Assembly: GCA_022796795.1 (NCBI GenBank)
Contig: JAAWJI010000041.1
Location: 1 to 35,098, forward strand
DNA length: 35,098 bases
Reading direction: 5' to 3'
DNA from: Lachnospiraceae bacterium
GTDB lineage: Bacteria > Bacillota > Clostridia > Lachnospirales > Lachnospiraceae
Shown: in pieces, positions 6,949 to 15,367 of the stretch
How positions within the stretch are numbered: position 1 is the first letter of the stretch
How the letters are laid out: the number at the start of each line of letters is the position of its first letter
Position numbers and translations under genes: made by a program
Notes under the pieces: generated by a model
Told to the model about the DNA's origin: nothing
Database searches by the model: none
What the model saw: the letters and a program-made list of their open reading frames with translations, nothing else

Positions 6949-8448
6949 ATGAGCGAATATGTATTGGAGATGAAAGGAATTGAAAAATCATTTGCAGTAC
7001 CTGTACTCAAAGGTGTAGATTTCTCCATGAAAAAGGGAGAGGTCCATGCGCTTGTTGGGGGAAACGGTGCTGGAAAATCCACACTGATGAAGATCATGAC
7101 CGGCGTCTATCAAAAAGATGCGGGAGAGATTTTTGTCAATGGAAATGCTGTGAACATTCAGAGTATTCACGATGCGAACCACCATGGAATCGCCATGATT
7201 TTCCAGGAGCTTTCCCTGATTCCTACCATGACTGTGGCGGAGAATATTTTTCTCGGTGAAGAAGTGACCAGGCATGGCTTTCGGGATACCGCTTATATGA
7301 ATCAGCAGGCGGAGAAAGTATTGAAGGGGCTTGGCATTGATGTAGAGCCGGACACTGTTGTGGGAACTTTAAGTGTGGGTGTCAGTCAGATGGTGGAGAT
7401 TGCCAAGGCGGTGTCCAAGGAGGCGCAGATTTTGATTCTGGATGAGCCTACCGCGTCTCTGTCAGATTCCGAGACAGAGCATTTGTTTGAACTGATCGCA
7501 GACTTAAAGGAAAAGGGCGTCTCGATGGTCTATATCTCTCACAGAATGAACGAGATTCTGAAGGTTGCAGATGCGATTACCATCCTAAGGGATGGCACGA
7601 TTGCCCATACGGACCGCATTAAAAACATGAATCTGGACGCCATCATCAAGTATATGCTTGGTGATGGAGCCGGCAAAAAGTTTGACTGGGTGGAGCGGAC
7701 CTATGCGGAAGAGGCAGAGGACCTGCTGAGCGTGGAACACCTGAAGGTAAATGACAAGATTGCAGATATTTCTTTTACCCTGAAGCCTGGAGAGATTTTG
7801 GGATTTGCCGGACTCATGGGCAGCGGAAGAACCGAGATTCTGGAGACATTGTTTGGACGCAGAAGGATGCAAGGCGGGACCGTAAAGATGCATGGGAAAG
7901 AAGTGGCGCTGAGAAATACCCGGGAATCCATCCGCGCCGGATTTGCTCTGATCCCGGAGGACCGGAGAAGGCAGGGGCTGGTACTCATACATACCGTAAA
8001 GGAAAACGCAGTTCTACCCATGATCTCCAGTCTTCGCAAACATAAGATTTTCGTGGATGAGAAGCGGGCCAACCAAATTGTAGAAAATAATGTAGAACAG
8101 CTGAACGTGGTAACGGACGGGATTCACAAAAGAATCAACCTTTTGTCCGGGGGAAATCAGCAGAAAATAGTGGTTGCCAAGTGGCTGAATATGAACCCGG
8201 AGATTATGATGCTGGATGAACCCACAGCGGGCGTTGACATTGGTGCAAAGGGAGAAATCATCGACCTGATCCGAAAATTTGCAGATGAAGGAAAAGGCGT
8301 GTTGTTTGTTTCCTCCGAACTGACGGAGCTGATGGCGGTCTGTGACCGGATTATCATCCTGTTCGACGGAAAGATAACAGGGAGTCTTTCGAGAAAAGAA
8401 ATAAATGCAGAGGAGGAATTACAGCATGCAATCCAACAAAGCTGTTAA
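6949..8448 (+). CDS. RbsA-like double-domain sugar ABC ATPase
   Basis: The 499-residue length fits the RbsA/MglA/XylG family, in which two ATPase domains are fused. The first has Walker A GGNGAGKST, signature SVGVSQMVEIAKA and Walker B ILILDEPTASL. The second has a degenerate P-loop (GLMGSGRTEI), an intact signature LSGGNQQKIVVAKWL and Walker B IMMLDEPTAGVD. Degeneracy of the second P-loop is normal for this family. The protein sits on the inner membrane face and powers the permease encoded next. The ATG has only a weak AGGTAGAG site upstream. The end overlaps the permease start by 23 bases, implying coupled translation. Confidence 0.95.
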   Translation: MSEYVLEMKGIEKSFAVPVLKGVDFSMKKGEVHALVGGNGAGKSTLMKIMTGVYQKDAGEIFVNGNAVNIQSIHDANHHGIAMIFQELSLIPTMTVAENIFLGEEVTRHGFRDTAYMNQQAEKVLKGLGIDVEPDTVVGTLSVGVSQMVEIAKAVSKEAQILILDEPTASLSDSETEHLFELIADLKEKGVSMVYISHRMNEILKVADAITILRDGTIAHTDRIKNMNLDAIIKYMLGDGAGKKFDWVERTYAEEAEDLLSVEHLKVNDKIADISFTLKPGEILGFAGLMGSGRTEILETLFGRRRMQGGTVKMHGKEVALRNTRESIRAGFALIPEDRRRQGLVLIHTVKENAVLPMISSLRKHKIFVDEKRANQIVENNVEQLNVVTDGIHKRINLLSGGNQQKIVVAKWLNMNPEIMMLDEPTAGVDIGAKGEIIDLIRKFADEGKGVLFVSSELTELMAVCDRIIILFDGKITGSLSRKEINAEEELQHAIQQSC

Positions 8449-9391
8449 GAAAAATATCCAATGGGATAAATACATGGTATACCTGATCTTTGTGGGGGTA
8501 TTCCTGGTATTTGCGGTCACATTGGGGAACAAAGGATTTTTAAGTGCCAGCAATATTATCAATATTCTGAGACAGACAACCATGATCTCCATTATGGCTG
8601 TGGCCGGTACTTTGGTGATGGCATCCGGGCAGATTGACCTGACCGTGGGAGCCGTAGCAGCCATGACAGCTATGATTGTGTCTCTGATCCTGCAGGGCAC
8701 GGATTCGATTCTGCTGGCCTTAGTAGCCGGAATCGCTTTCGGATGTCTCATCGGGGCGGTGAACGGTGTGCTGGTGACGAAATTTGGCCTTCCGGCCTTC
8801 CTGGCTACCATGGGTATGATGCAGGTGGTTCGGGGAAGCGCCATGTGGATTACAGATACCGCAGCCGTTCCCATTGCCAACAAGACCTTCTGCACCGTCT
8901 TTGGAATCGGTGAGATCGCCGGGATTCCGGTACTGCTGCTGTGGACACTTGTGTTTTACGTGGCAGGCTTTGCACTCTTTAACAAGACGGCCTTCGGACG
9001 CCATGTGCTTGCTACCGGCGGAAATGAGATGTCGGCCCAGTACAGCGGCATCAATACGATGCGGGTAAAAATGACTGCCTTTATCTTGTCCGGAGCCTTT
9101 GCGGCTTTTGCGGGAATCCTGTATGCCGGACGCCTGCAGGCAGGCCGTTATTCCTACGGAGACGGGGATGAGATGTCCGTCATCGCGGCAGTGGTGCTGG
9201 GAGGCACGTCTATGTCAGGCGGTACAGGATCCGTCATCGGAGCTCTGTTCGGTTCCGTTTTGATGGGGATGATTAACAATGCGTTGATCCTGGCAAATCT
9301 CAGCAGCGCACAGCAGACCATAGTCAAGGGTATGATTATCATTCTGGCTGTTGCCATGAGCAATATTGCCCAGAAGAAGAACAGAAGATAG
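8426..9391 (+). CDS. RbsC-like sugar ABC permease
   Basis: The 321-residue, strongly hydrophobic protein has about eight to ten membrane segments and belongs to the RbsC/AraH/XylH permease family. Typical motifs are TMISIMAVAGTLVMASGQIDLTVG near the start and the cytoplasmic-loop region GRLQAGRYSYGDGDEMSVIA followed by VVLGGTSMSGG. An upstream ATG at 8405 is in frame, but the ATG at 8426 has an ideal AGGAGG at 8411-8416, so the shorter start is chosen. Only one permease gene is present, so it should act as a homodimer with the ATPase encoded before it. The next gene starts 22 bases later. Confidence 0.94.
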   Translation: MQSNKAVKKNIQWDKYMVYLIFVGVFLVFAVTLGNKGFLSASNIINILRQTTMISIMAVAGTLVMASGQIDLTVGAVAAMTAMIVSLILQGTDSILLALVAGIAFGCLIGAVNGVLVTKFGLPAFLATMGMMQVVRGSAMWITDTAAVPIANKTFCTVFGIGEIAGIPVLLLWTLVFYVAGFALFNKTAFGRHVLATGGNEMSAQYSGINTMRVKMTAFILSGAFAAFAGILYAGRLQAGRYSYGDGDEMSVIAAVVLGGTSMSGGTGSVIGALFGSVLMGMINNALILANLSSAQQTIVKGMIIILAVAMSNIAQKKNRR

Positions 9392-9413
9392 GAAAGAATG
9401 GAGGTAAAAGATA

Positions 9414-10589
9414 ATGAAAAAATTAAACGTAGGTTTGGTAGGAGCAGGCTTTATGGGGAAAGCGCATGTGGTGGGATATTCCAATATGCCCAAATTGTTC
9501 TGGCCAGCTCCGGCAGTCCCTGTGATGAAGACCATCTGCGATATCGTGCCTGAGATTGCAGAGGAGGCAAAAGAGCGTTTTGGATTTGAAAAGTGCTGCA
9601 CAGACTGGAATGACATTGTCAATGATCCGGAAATTGACGTGGTCAGCATCTGTACTCCCAACAATGCCCACGCTCCCATTGCAATCGCTGCTTTAAAGGC
9701 AGGAAAGCATGTGATCTGCGAGAAACCCATTGCCTCCACCCTGGAGGATGCCAAGGCCATGGCAGAGGCGGCAGAGGAAGCTGCGAAAAAGGGAATTATC
9801 AGCATGAATGCCTATCAGTACCGCAGAGTGCCGGCGATTGATATGGCGAAAAAGCTTATCGACGAGGGTTCCATCGGAGAAATTTTAAATATCCGATGCA
9901 CCTATCTGCAGAGCTGGTCCGCAGATCCCTCCTCCCCTCTTTCCTGGAGATTCCAGAAGGATATTGCCGGAGCTGGTACCCTGGGAGATATCGCTTCCCA
10001 TGTGATTGATATTGCACAGTACCTGGCTGGGGATATTGAGGAAGTTACCGGTATGATGAAGACCTATATTAAGGAGAGACCGGTACAGGAAGGCGGCGTG
10101 GATCTTCTGGGAACCGTGAAGCTGGGGGATGACGCGGAAAAACGTCCCGTAGATGTGGATGACGAGGACAGCTTCCTGGTAAGATTTAAGAGCGGCGCTG
10201 TGGGAAGCATTGAGGCTACCCGGAATGCCTGGGGACGCAACAACTACATCACCGTGGAGCTTCACGGAACTCTGGGAAGCATCTGCTTCAACTATGAGAG
10301 ACTGAACGAGCTTCAGGTATGCTTTGCCAATGATCCGGATGACCGCCGGGGCTTTAAGACCATCTACACAGGTCCGGCCCATTTCCATGGCGAGGTGACC
10401 TGGAATATCCCGGGTATGAACATCGGCTACGGAGAGCTGAAGGCTATTGAGATGTATGAGTTTATCAAGGCTATTGCCACCGGTCAGCAGCCTACCACCC
10501 GGTTTGCTGTAGGATACCGTGTGGAGCGTGTCTGCCAGGCTATGAGACAGTCTGCAGAATCTGGAAATTGGGTGAAGGTAGAAGATTAA
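9414..10589 (+). CDS. Gfo/Idh/MocA-family dehydrogenase, paralogue of 2487-3659
   Basis: The 391-residue product ends the rightward operon. It has the Rossmann motif VGLVGAGFMGKAHV, CTPNNAHAPIA, the hallmark CEKPIA, and GDIASHVIDI supplying the catalytic Asp and His. It aligns along its full length with the leftward dehydrogenase, sharing SWSADPSSPLSWRFQKDI-like and EATRNAWGRNNYIT blocks and nearly identical length, so the two arose by duplication. Having one on each side of the divergent promoters suggests they act on the same pathway in different steps, epimeric substrates, or opposite redox directions. Start is supported by a GGAGG site about nine bases upstream. Substrate cannot be decided. 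Confidence 0.92.
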   Translation: MKKLNVGLVGAGFMGKAHVVGYSNMPKLFWPAPAVPVMKTICDIVPEIAEEAKERFGFEKCCTDWNDIVNDPEIDVVSICTPNNAHAPIAIAALKAGKHVICEKPIASTLEDAKAMAEAAEEAAKKGIISMNAYQYRRVPAIDMAKKLIDEGSIGEILNIRCTYLQSWSADPSSPLSWRFQKDIAGAGTLGDIASHVIDIAQYLAGDIEEVTGMMKTYIKERPVQEGGVDLLGTVKLGDDAEKRPVDVDDEDSFLVRFKSGAVGSIEATRNAWGRNNYITVELHGTLGSICFNYERLNELQVCFANDPDDRRGFKTIYTGPAHFHGEVTWNIPGMNIGYGELKAIEMYEFIKAIATGQQPTTRFAVGYRVERVCQAMRQSAESGNWVKVED

Positions 10590-10604
10590 GATAGAAAAGA
10601 CAGG

Positions 10605-10645
10605 GAAAAAGAGTCCGGCAAGCCAAACAAGCCGGACTCTTTTTC
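10605..10645. terminator. Bidirectional terminator between convergent operons
   Basis: A perfect 15-bp inverted repeat (GAAAAAGAGTCCGGC at 10605-10619 and its complement at 10631-10645) encloses an 11-base loop. Runs of A on the left arm and T on the right arm give T-tails on both strands. It ends the importer operon and the leftward chemotaxis gene. Confidence 0.92.
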
Positions 10646-11593
10646 CTATTTATGAGAGGTATATTCCTTGATGATTGGCGGGATCTGGCCCATCATATTG
10701 TCAATATCCTCAAACATGGTGCTCTTGGTGGTTCCAAGCTTGCTGGCCTGGCTGATATGCTTGACTACATCCTGATATTGATCCTTCAGCCTGACAAAGA
10801 AGCTGCACAGCATATGAAGGGCGGACTTGGAGCTTCCGATTACCTGCAAGATCTCCGTGTGCACCTCAGTGGCGCTGTTGGCCGAGCGTGTGATCTCATC
10901 AAACATTTCATAGGTTTCATTTACCTTGTCAAAGCTTGCGTCCAGGGCTTTTTGAGAGGAGGAGATGCTGTTGTTCAGGTGCTCCGTTCCATTTTCCACA
11001 TCGTGGATGCCGGAATTCACTTCCCCTGTCAGCTCCTTGATCTCGTCTGCCAGCTTTTTCACCTCCACAGCCACCACGGCAAAGCCTTTTCCGTGCTGAC
11101 CGGCTCGCGCAGCCTCAATGGAGGCATTGATAGCAAGAAGATTGGTCTGCTCGGCAATGGAGACAATTTTGCTAGTGCACTGCTTAATCTTTACCACAGC
11201 CTGCTGCAGATCCTCAAAGGTGCTCTCCATGGCTCCAAAATGGGATTCCACCTCCTTGGAGCTTATTTTCAGGGCTTCCACTTCGCTCTGAGCCTTGGCC
11301 ACAGATTGGGCAATGGTTTCTCTTACGGTCACAAAGGCCTGAGATGCCTGCTCGATGCTGGTAAAGTTCTGATCAAATTCCTGCAGCTTCATCTCGAAAT
11401 TTTCCGCCTCCGAAATCACCTTTCCGAAGGAGGCGCCGATTTGGCCTAATTCTCCCAGGGAGCTTACTTCTTTTTGCACCAGCTCCCGGTGGTAATCCTT
11501 TAAGGTGTTCATTACATGCAGCACCGGCTCTAGCGTATACTCCTGTTTAGGCGCTCCAGCGGCGGCCTGCCTGTTCTTTTTTCCAAACAGCAT
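10646..11593 (-). CDS. Soluble methyl-accepting chemotaxis protein
   Basis: The 315-residue protein has no membrane segment and no HAMP domain. It is largely helical, with an N-terminal helical part (residues about 1-110) and the conserved hairpin tip of MCP signalling domains around residues 145-190, including [18 protein letters not shown] and [19 protein letters not shown]. These tips contact CheA and CheW. The ATG at 11593 has a GGGGGG site at 11601-11606. A longer TTG start at 11614 would overlap the upstream gene and is rejected. It follows the FIST-domain gene by 13 bases, so the FIST protein is the likely sensor partner. No che genes are in the window. Confidence 0.88.
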   Translation of the reverse strand: MLFGKKNRQAAAGAPKQEYTLEPVLHVMNTLKDYHRELVQKEVSSLGELGQIGASFGKVISEAENFEMKLQEFDQNFTSIEQASQAFVTVRETIAQSVAKAQSEVEALKISSKEVESHFGAMESTFEDLQQAVVKIKQCTSKIVSIAEQTNLLAINASIEAARAGQHGKGFAVVAVEVKKLADEIKELTGEVNSGIHDVENGTEHLNNSISSSQKALDASFDKVNETYEMFDEITRSANSATEVHTEILQVIGSSKSALHMLCSFFVRLKDQYQDVVKHISQASKLGTTKSTMFEDIDNMMGQIPPIIKEYTSHK

Positions 11594-11606
11594 GTTTCTT
11601 CCCCCC

Positions 11607-12662
11607 TTATTCAAATACTACACAGGACATGGATTGGTTTATGAAGCGGTTGTTGTAATGCTCCCCATATCCCACCAGACCGGCGTGATGGCCCAAGGCG
11701 CTCATTTCCTTCAGGTATTCCTGCATATAATGATTCTGGGTAAACAATAAGTAGCGGAACAGACAGTTTACGGAGAACACGGCGGAAATCCGGGGAAAAT
11801 CCTGCTGGATCTGTTTAATGGTATTCTTTACGGTTGCCTTGTAGTCCCCTAACTGGAGCAAAACCAGCACATCCGAGTCATTGACCTGCCGGTAGCAGGC
11901 CAGGGAATCCCCCACGACCTCCTTGATGGATACAATGCAGATATCGTCCCCATTAAGCTTTCCAAAGGGATTTTTAAAGGTTTGGGTTTCTATCTTATCC
12001 TTTGAAATATGTAGAATATCCTGATAAACCTGCCGGGCCGGCTGGCCGTTGAGAGAGCCGATCAAATATTTGGATTTGTCTGTTTTTGAGGCGATGAAGC
12101 GGAAATCCTCCATCTGCTGATAAATATTTTCTTTATAAGCCTTTACCCGGCCATGGAGATTTTTAATCAGTCCATAGGCTACGGCGTCCTGGTAAATTCT
12201 TCCGTTGGCAGAAACCTTGTTGGCATCGCCGGTTGCGCCGATGAGGGAAATTCCCCTCTGCTTCAGAACAGAATAAATCGTGGTCAGTGCGCAGGCGTCG
12301 TTACCGGCACAAAAATCAATACAAATCGTATTCTCACGGGAGCCTTCTACTTCTCTGGTATCCTGCATCAGCCGGTCAATATATTTCACCGGCATCACAG
12401 AAACCTCCTCCAATACATTGACGGCAACTTTAATGCCATCGGAAAATGCGATGACACCTACGCCCTTTTCCACCACGCTCATATCATAGCACATGCCGAT
12501 ACATCCAATGCTGGGTACACCGGGATAAAGCTTCTCCAGCTGGCTTACATGGTTTTCAAACTGCTCCCCGGTTGAAAACAGCATAATAAATTGAGGGTTC
12601 ACCAATCCGCGAACAGCCTCTGCCAAATTTCCATGCTGGCTTTTTCCAAAAAACTGTCTCAT
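11607..12662 (-). CDS. FIST-domain sensory protein
   Basis: The 351-residue protein matches the FIST_N plus FIST_C architecture: an N-terminal part with [19 protein letters not shown], then [10 protein letters not shown], a core with [20 protein letters not shown], and a C-terminal part containing [20 protein letters not shown] and [19 protein letters not shown] domains are proposed ligand-binding sensors that occur alone or fused to histidine kinases, cyclases and chemotaxis proteins. Here the sensor and the MCP are separate adjacent genes in one operon. There is no signal peptide or membrane helix, so it probably senses a cytoplasmic metabolite. The ATG has an AAGGAG site nine bases upstream. 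The ligand is unknown. Confidence 0.85.
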   Translation of the reverse strand: MRQFFGKSQHGNLAEAVRGLVNPQFIMLFSTGEQFENHVSQLEKLYPGVPSIGCIGMCYDMSVVEKGVGVIAFSDGIKVAVNVLEEVSVMPVKYIDRLMQDTREVEGSRENTICIDFCAGNDACALTTIYSVLKQRGISLIGATGDANKVSANGRIYQDAVAYGLIKNLHGRVKAYKENIYQQMEDFRFIASKTDKSKYLIGSLNGQPARQVYQDILHISKDKIETQTFKNPFGKLNGDDICIVSIKEVVGDSLACYRQVNDSDVLVLLQLGDYKATVKNTIKQIQQDFPRISAVFSVNCLFRYLLFTQNHYMQEYLKEMSALGHHAGLVGYGEHYNNRFINQSMSCVVFE

Positions 12663-12981
12663 GTCACTGCTCCTTTTTCGTCTGATACGGTACGAAATTT
12701 CTGTATTTAGACGAATACAAAAATGTCGCTCTCGAATGTATTATATGGCATTTCCTGGGAGACGTCAATAAAAAGGCCTGCAAATGAAAAGAAGTTGAAA
12801 TAAATGTTGAAGTAAAAGAATTGACATGAAAAGAAATGGATCCCTGGAACCAATGGAACCATGATAAGAAATAAAAAGACGGACAGAAGAGCCTAGGAAT
12901 ATGTTGGGCAGAAAAGGAAGAAAAATATGTATGCCAGGAGGTGCATGCCGCATCTCCTGATTAAGGTCCTTTTTATGGAGG
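12663..12981. other. Intergenic region downstream of the ABC permease gene
   Basis: The 319 bases hold the FIST-MCP promoter (12740-12768). An imperfect hairpin (CAGGAG at 12935-12940 with CTCCTG at 12954-12959), followed on the reverse strand by a T-rich stretch, may weakly terminate the ABC transporter transcript. The A-rich stretch 12770-12880 contains nothing I can name. An 83-codon reverse reading here has no ribosome site and a composition unlike a real protein. Confidence 0.5.
12740..12768 (-). promoter_or_regulatory. Promoter of the FIST-MCP operon
   Basis: On the reverse strand TTGACG (12768-12763) and TATAAT (12745-12740) have a 17-base spacer. Transcription should start near 12733, about 70 bases before the FIST start codon. 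It resembles a housekeeping sigma-A promoter rather than a sigma-28 flagellar one, which has TAAA and CCGATAA-type boxes. Confidence 0.82.
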
Positions 12982-13797
12982 TTACAGATATCGCAGGCAG
13001 TATTTTTCCAGCACATGAATCAGGGAGTACAGAAGCAGAGCCATGACGCACAGAAGCGCAATACTCATAATCACCCAGTCCAGCTTGAATACCTGGCTTC
13101 CATAGATAATCAGATACCCCAGCCCCTGGCGGCTGCCGATAAACTCACCGATGACCACACCAACCAGGCACAGGCCGATGTTCACCTTCATGGTATTGAG
13201 AAAGGTGGGGATAGAGCTGGGCAGAACCACCCGCCGCAGCACATCCATACGGTTTCCCTGGAGCGTATAGATAAGCTTGATTTTCTCCGGGTCCACCTGG
13301 GAAAAGCCGTTGAATATGGTGAGTATGCTTCCAAAGATTGCCACTGACATGCCTGCTACCACAATGGTTTTCTGGTTGGCCCCCAGCCACACAATCAGAA
13401 GCGGCGCAAGGGCCGACTTGGGCAGGCTGTTGAGGATCACCAGGTAGGGATCCAGGACCTGGGAGAGGGAGGGACACAGCCAGAGCAAAACCGCTATGAG
13501 GAGACTTAGCAGGATTACCAGCAGGAAGCTCAGCAGGGTTTCCCAGAGAGTGCTGCCTATATGGAGGAAAATGCTGCGGTCCAGCAGCATCTGGTAAAAG
13601 GTGGTGCACACCCGGGAGGGGCTGCTGAAGATAAAGGCGTCGATGAGATGGGCTCTGGCAGCAGCCTCCCACAGAAGCAGGAAGAGCAGGAACAGAAGGA
13701 CTCGCCCGGTCATGATCCAATGCCGGCGCCGCTTTCGCTCTTCCAGAAAGCTTTGCTGAGCAAGGGAAACAGCAGGCGTTGGCCGTGATTTAGGCAT
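12982..13797 (-). CDS. ABC transporter permease, SsuC/TauC type
   Basis: The 271-residue product has about six membrane segments after a basic N-terminus. The BPD_transp_1 cytoplasmic-loop region near residues 160-200 reads IKLIYTLQGNRMDVLRRVVLPSS, where these permeases contact the ATPase, and GVVIGEFIGSRQGLGYLI follows. This type carries nitrate, sulfonates, taurine or pyrimidine/thiamine precursors. The start overlaps the ATPase gene by eight bases with an AAGGAG site inside that gene, so the two are translationally coupled. No NMT1/SsuA-type binding protein is encoded next to it, which leaves the substrate open and is unusual for the family. Confidence 0.9.
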   Translation of the reverse strand: MPKSRPTPAVSLAQQSFLEERKRRRHWIMTGRVLLFLLFLLLWEAAARAHLIDAFIFSSPSRVCTTFYQMLLDRSIFLHIGSTLWETLLSFLLVILLSLLIAVLLWLCPSLSQVLDPYLVILNSLPKSALAPLLIVWLGANQKTIVVAGMSVAIFGSILTIFNGFSQVDPEKIKLIYTLQGNRMDVLRRVVLPSSIPTFLNTMKVNIGLCLVGVVIGEFIGSRQGLGYLIIYGSQVFKLDWVIMSIALLCVMALLLYSLIHVLEKYCLRYL

Positions 13798-14557
13798 TGG
13801 TATTCAGCTCCTTCCATATGATATTGAAATAATCCTTAAATTCCGGCGCGTTTCGGGCGCGTAAGGGGGTGCGGTCTTCCATATCAAAATGAATGGGCAC
13901 CTGTCGGCAGACGCGGCCGGGACGGCGGGAAAGCACCAGTACTTCGTCAGCGATGCTGATAGCCTCTGAGAGATCATGAGTTACCAGGATCGCTGTCTTT
14001 TGTTCTCGCTTGATAATGCCTGCAATATCGTCGCAGACAGAGAGCCGGGTCTGGTAGTCCAAGGCGGAGAAGGGTTCATCCAGCAGTAAAAGATCCGGTT
14101 CCAGGGCCAGGGTGCGGATCAGGGCCGCCCGCTGGCGCATACCGCCGGAGAGCTGGGAGGGACGGGAGTCCCGGAAAGCGGACAGGCCATAGGTTTCCAG
14201 CATGGCGTCCACATTGCGGCGGGAATTCTCGTCCAGACGGTGTTGGATTTCCAGTCCCAAGGTAACATTGCTGTATACGGTGCGCCATTCAAAAAGGTGA
14301 TCCTTTTGCAGCATGTAGCCAATGTTGGCTTTGGCCTCTTTCAGAGGCTGCTCGTGAAGGGTGATAATGCCCTCCGAGGGCTCCAGGAGACCGCAGATCA
14401 GAGAAAGAAGGGTGGATTTGCCGCAGCCGCTGGGACCGACAATGGCCAGAAATGAGCCTTCTTCCAGAGAAAAGGAGATATCCGACAGCGCCAGGGTTTC
14501 CCCGTTTACGTCGTGATAGGAATAGCTGATGTGTGAGAGTGTCAGAAGTGGATTCAT
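13790..14557 (-). CDS. ABC transporter ATPase, SsuB/TauB type
   Basis: The 255-residue ATPase has Walker A GPSGCGKST near residue 40, the signature LSGGMRQRAALIRTL, Walker B LLLLDEPFSALD and the switch histidine in LVTHDLSEA. It energises the permease encoded downstream. Two ATGs lie six bases apart. The second, at 14557, is chosen because the GGAGGG at 14569-14564 is six bases from it but directly abuts the first. It diverges from the response regulator gene across about 150 bases that hold the direct-repeat box at 14615-14633, so the two-component system might also influence this operon. That link is inference. Confidence 0.9.
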   Translation of the reverse strand: MNPLLTLSHISYSYHDVNGETLALSDISFSLEEGSFLAIVGPSGCGKSTLLSLICGLLEPSEGIITLHEQPLKEAKANIGYMLQKDHLFEWRTVYSNVTLGLEIQHRLDENSRRNVDAMLETYGLSAFRDSRPSQLSGGMRQRAALIRTLALEPDLLLLDEPFSALDYQTRLSVCDDIAGIIKREQKTAILVTHDLSEAISIADEVLVLSRRPGRVCRQVPIHFDMEDRTPLRARNAPEFKDYFNIIWKELNTNA

Positions 14558-14614
14558 ATCCATCCCTCCATCTGTAATCTATAATACTATATGAAAATTA
14601 AAAAAAAAGGTGTT

Positions 14615-14649
14615 TTTGATACAAGTTTGATGCTAAAATATGTTTAAAT
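14615..14649 (+). promoter_or_regulatory. Direct-repeat box and -10 of the response regulator operon
   Basis: TTTGATAC (14615-14622) and TTTGATGC (14626-14633) are direct repeats with an 11-bp period. Ten bases later comes a weak -10 candidate, TTAAAT (14644-14649). The repeats occupy the -35 region. The same arrangement at 17812-17846 makes this a likely binding site for the OmpR-type regulator, acting as an activator of its own operon. Confidence 0.68.
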
Positions 14650-14707
14650 GAGCCGAACATGGGAAAACAGGGGCTTTTGCGGCGCTGTACAGCAACGGGG
14701 AGGGACT

Positions 14708-15361
14708 ATGACGAGAATTTTAGTGGTGGAGGATGAGACCTCTATTTCCAATTTAATCGCGGTGAATTTGAGAAGGGCAGGGTATCACGTGGTCTGTGCG
14801 TATGATGGAATGGCGGCAGCTGATACTCTGGAGAAGGAAAAATTTGATCTGATTTTGCTGGATGTGATGCTGCCCAAGGTGGACGGCTATGAGCTTATGG
14901 AGTACATTGCTCCCATGGAAATCCCTGTGATTTTTCTCACGGCCAAGGCATCAGTCACAGACCGGGTGAAAGGCCTTCGGCTGGGGGCGGACGATTATCT
15001 GACCAAGCCCTTTGAAATCATCGAGCTTTTGGCCAGGGTGGAGTCTGTGCTGCGCCGCTATCACAAGACGGAGAGTATTCTGAAGGTGGCGGATCTGACC
15101 ATTGATACGGGATCACGCATGGTGAGGCGGGGGGATACGGTGATCAATCTGACAAAAAAGGAATACGACCTTTTGTTGCTCTTTGTGCGGAATAAAAATA
15201 TTGCCCTCTACCGGGAAACGATCTATGAGCGGATCTGGGGCGGGGAATATATGGGGGACAGCAGAACCGTGGATCTGCACGTACAGCGCATGCGCAAGAA
15301 AATCGGCTGGGAGCAGAAGATTGTCACGGTCTACAAGGTGGGATATCGGCTGGAGGTGTAA
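14708..15361 (+). CDS. OmpR-family response regulator
   Basis: The 217-residue product has a receiver domain with the acidic pocket V-V-E-D-E (residues 6-10), phospho-acceptor D52 in LILLDVMLPK, the threonine of IFLTAK and the lysine of LTKPFE. A C-terminal winged helix contains LTKKEYDLLLLF, then TVDLHVQRMRKKI and TVYKVGYRLEV. The ATG at 14708 follows a GGGGAGGG site at 14697-14704. A longer in-frame start at 14648 would place the receiver after about 20 unrelated residues and is rejected. The kinase gene starts seven bases after its stop. It probably binds the direct repeats upstream of itself and of the VanY-type gene. Confidence 0.94.
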   Translation: MTRILVVEDETSISNLIAVNLRRAGYHVVCAYDGMAAADTLEKEKFDLILLDVMLPKVDGYELMEYIAPMEIPVIFLTAKASVTDRVKGLRLGADDYLTKPFEIIELLARVESVLRRYHKTESILKVADLTIDTGSRMVRRGDTVINLTKKEYDLLLLFVRNKNIALYRETIYERIWGGEYMGDSRTVDLHVQRMRKKIGWEQKIVTVYKVGYRLEV

Positions 15362-15367
15362 AGGACC

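Noticed and set aside
12765..13016. Reverse 83-codon reading after the ABC permease gene
   Set aside because: It overlaps the permease end, lacks a ribosome site and resembles no protein family.
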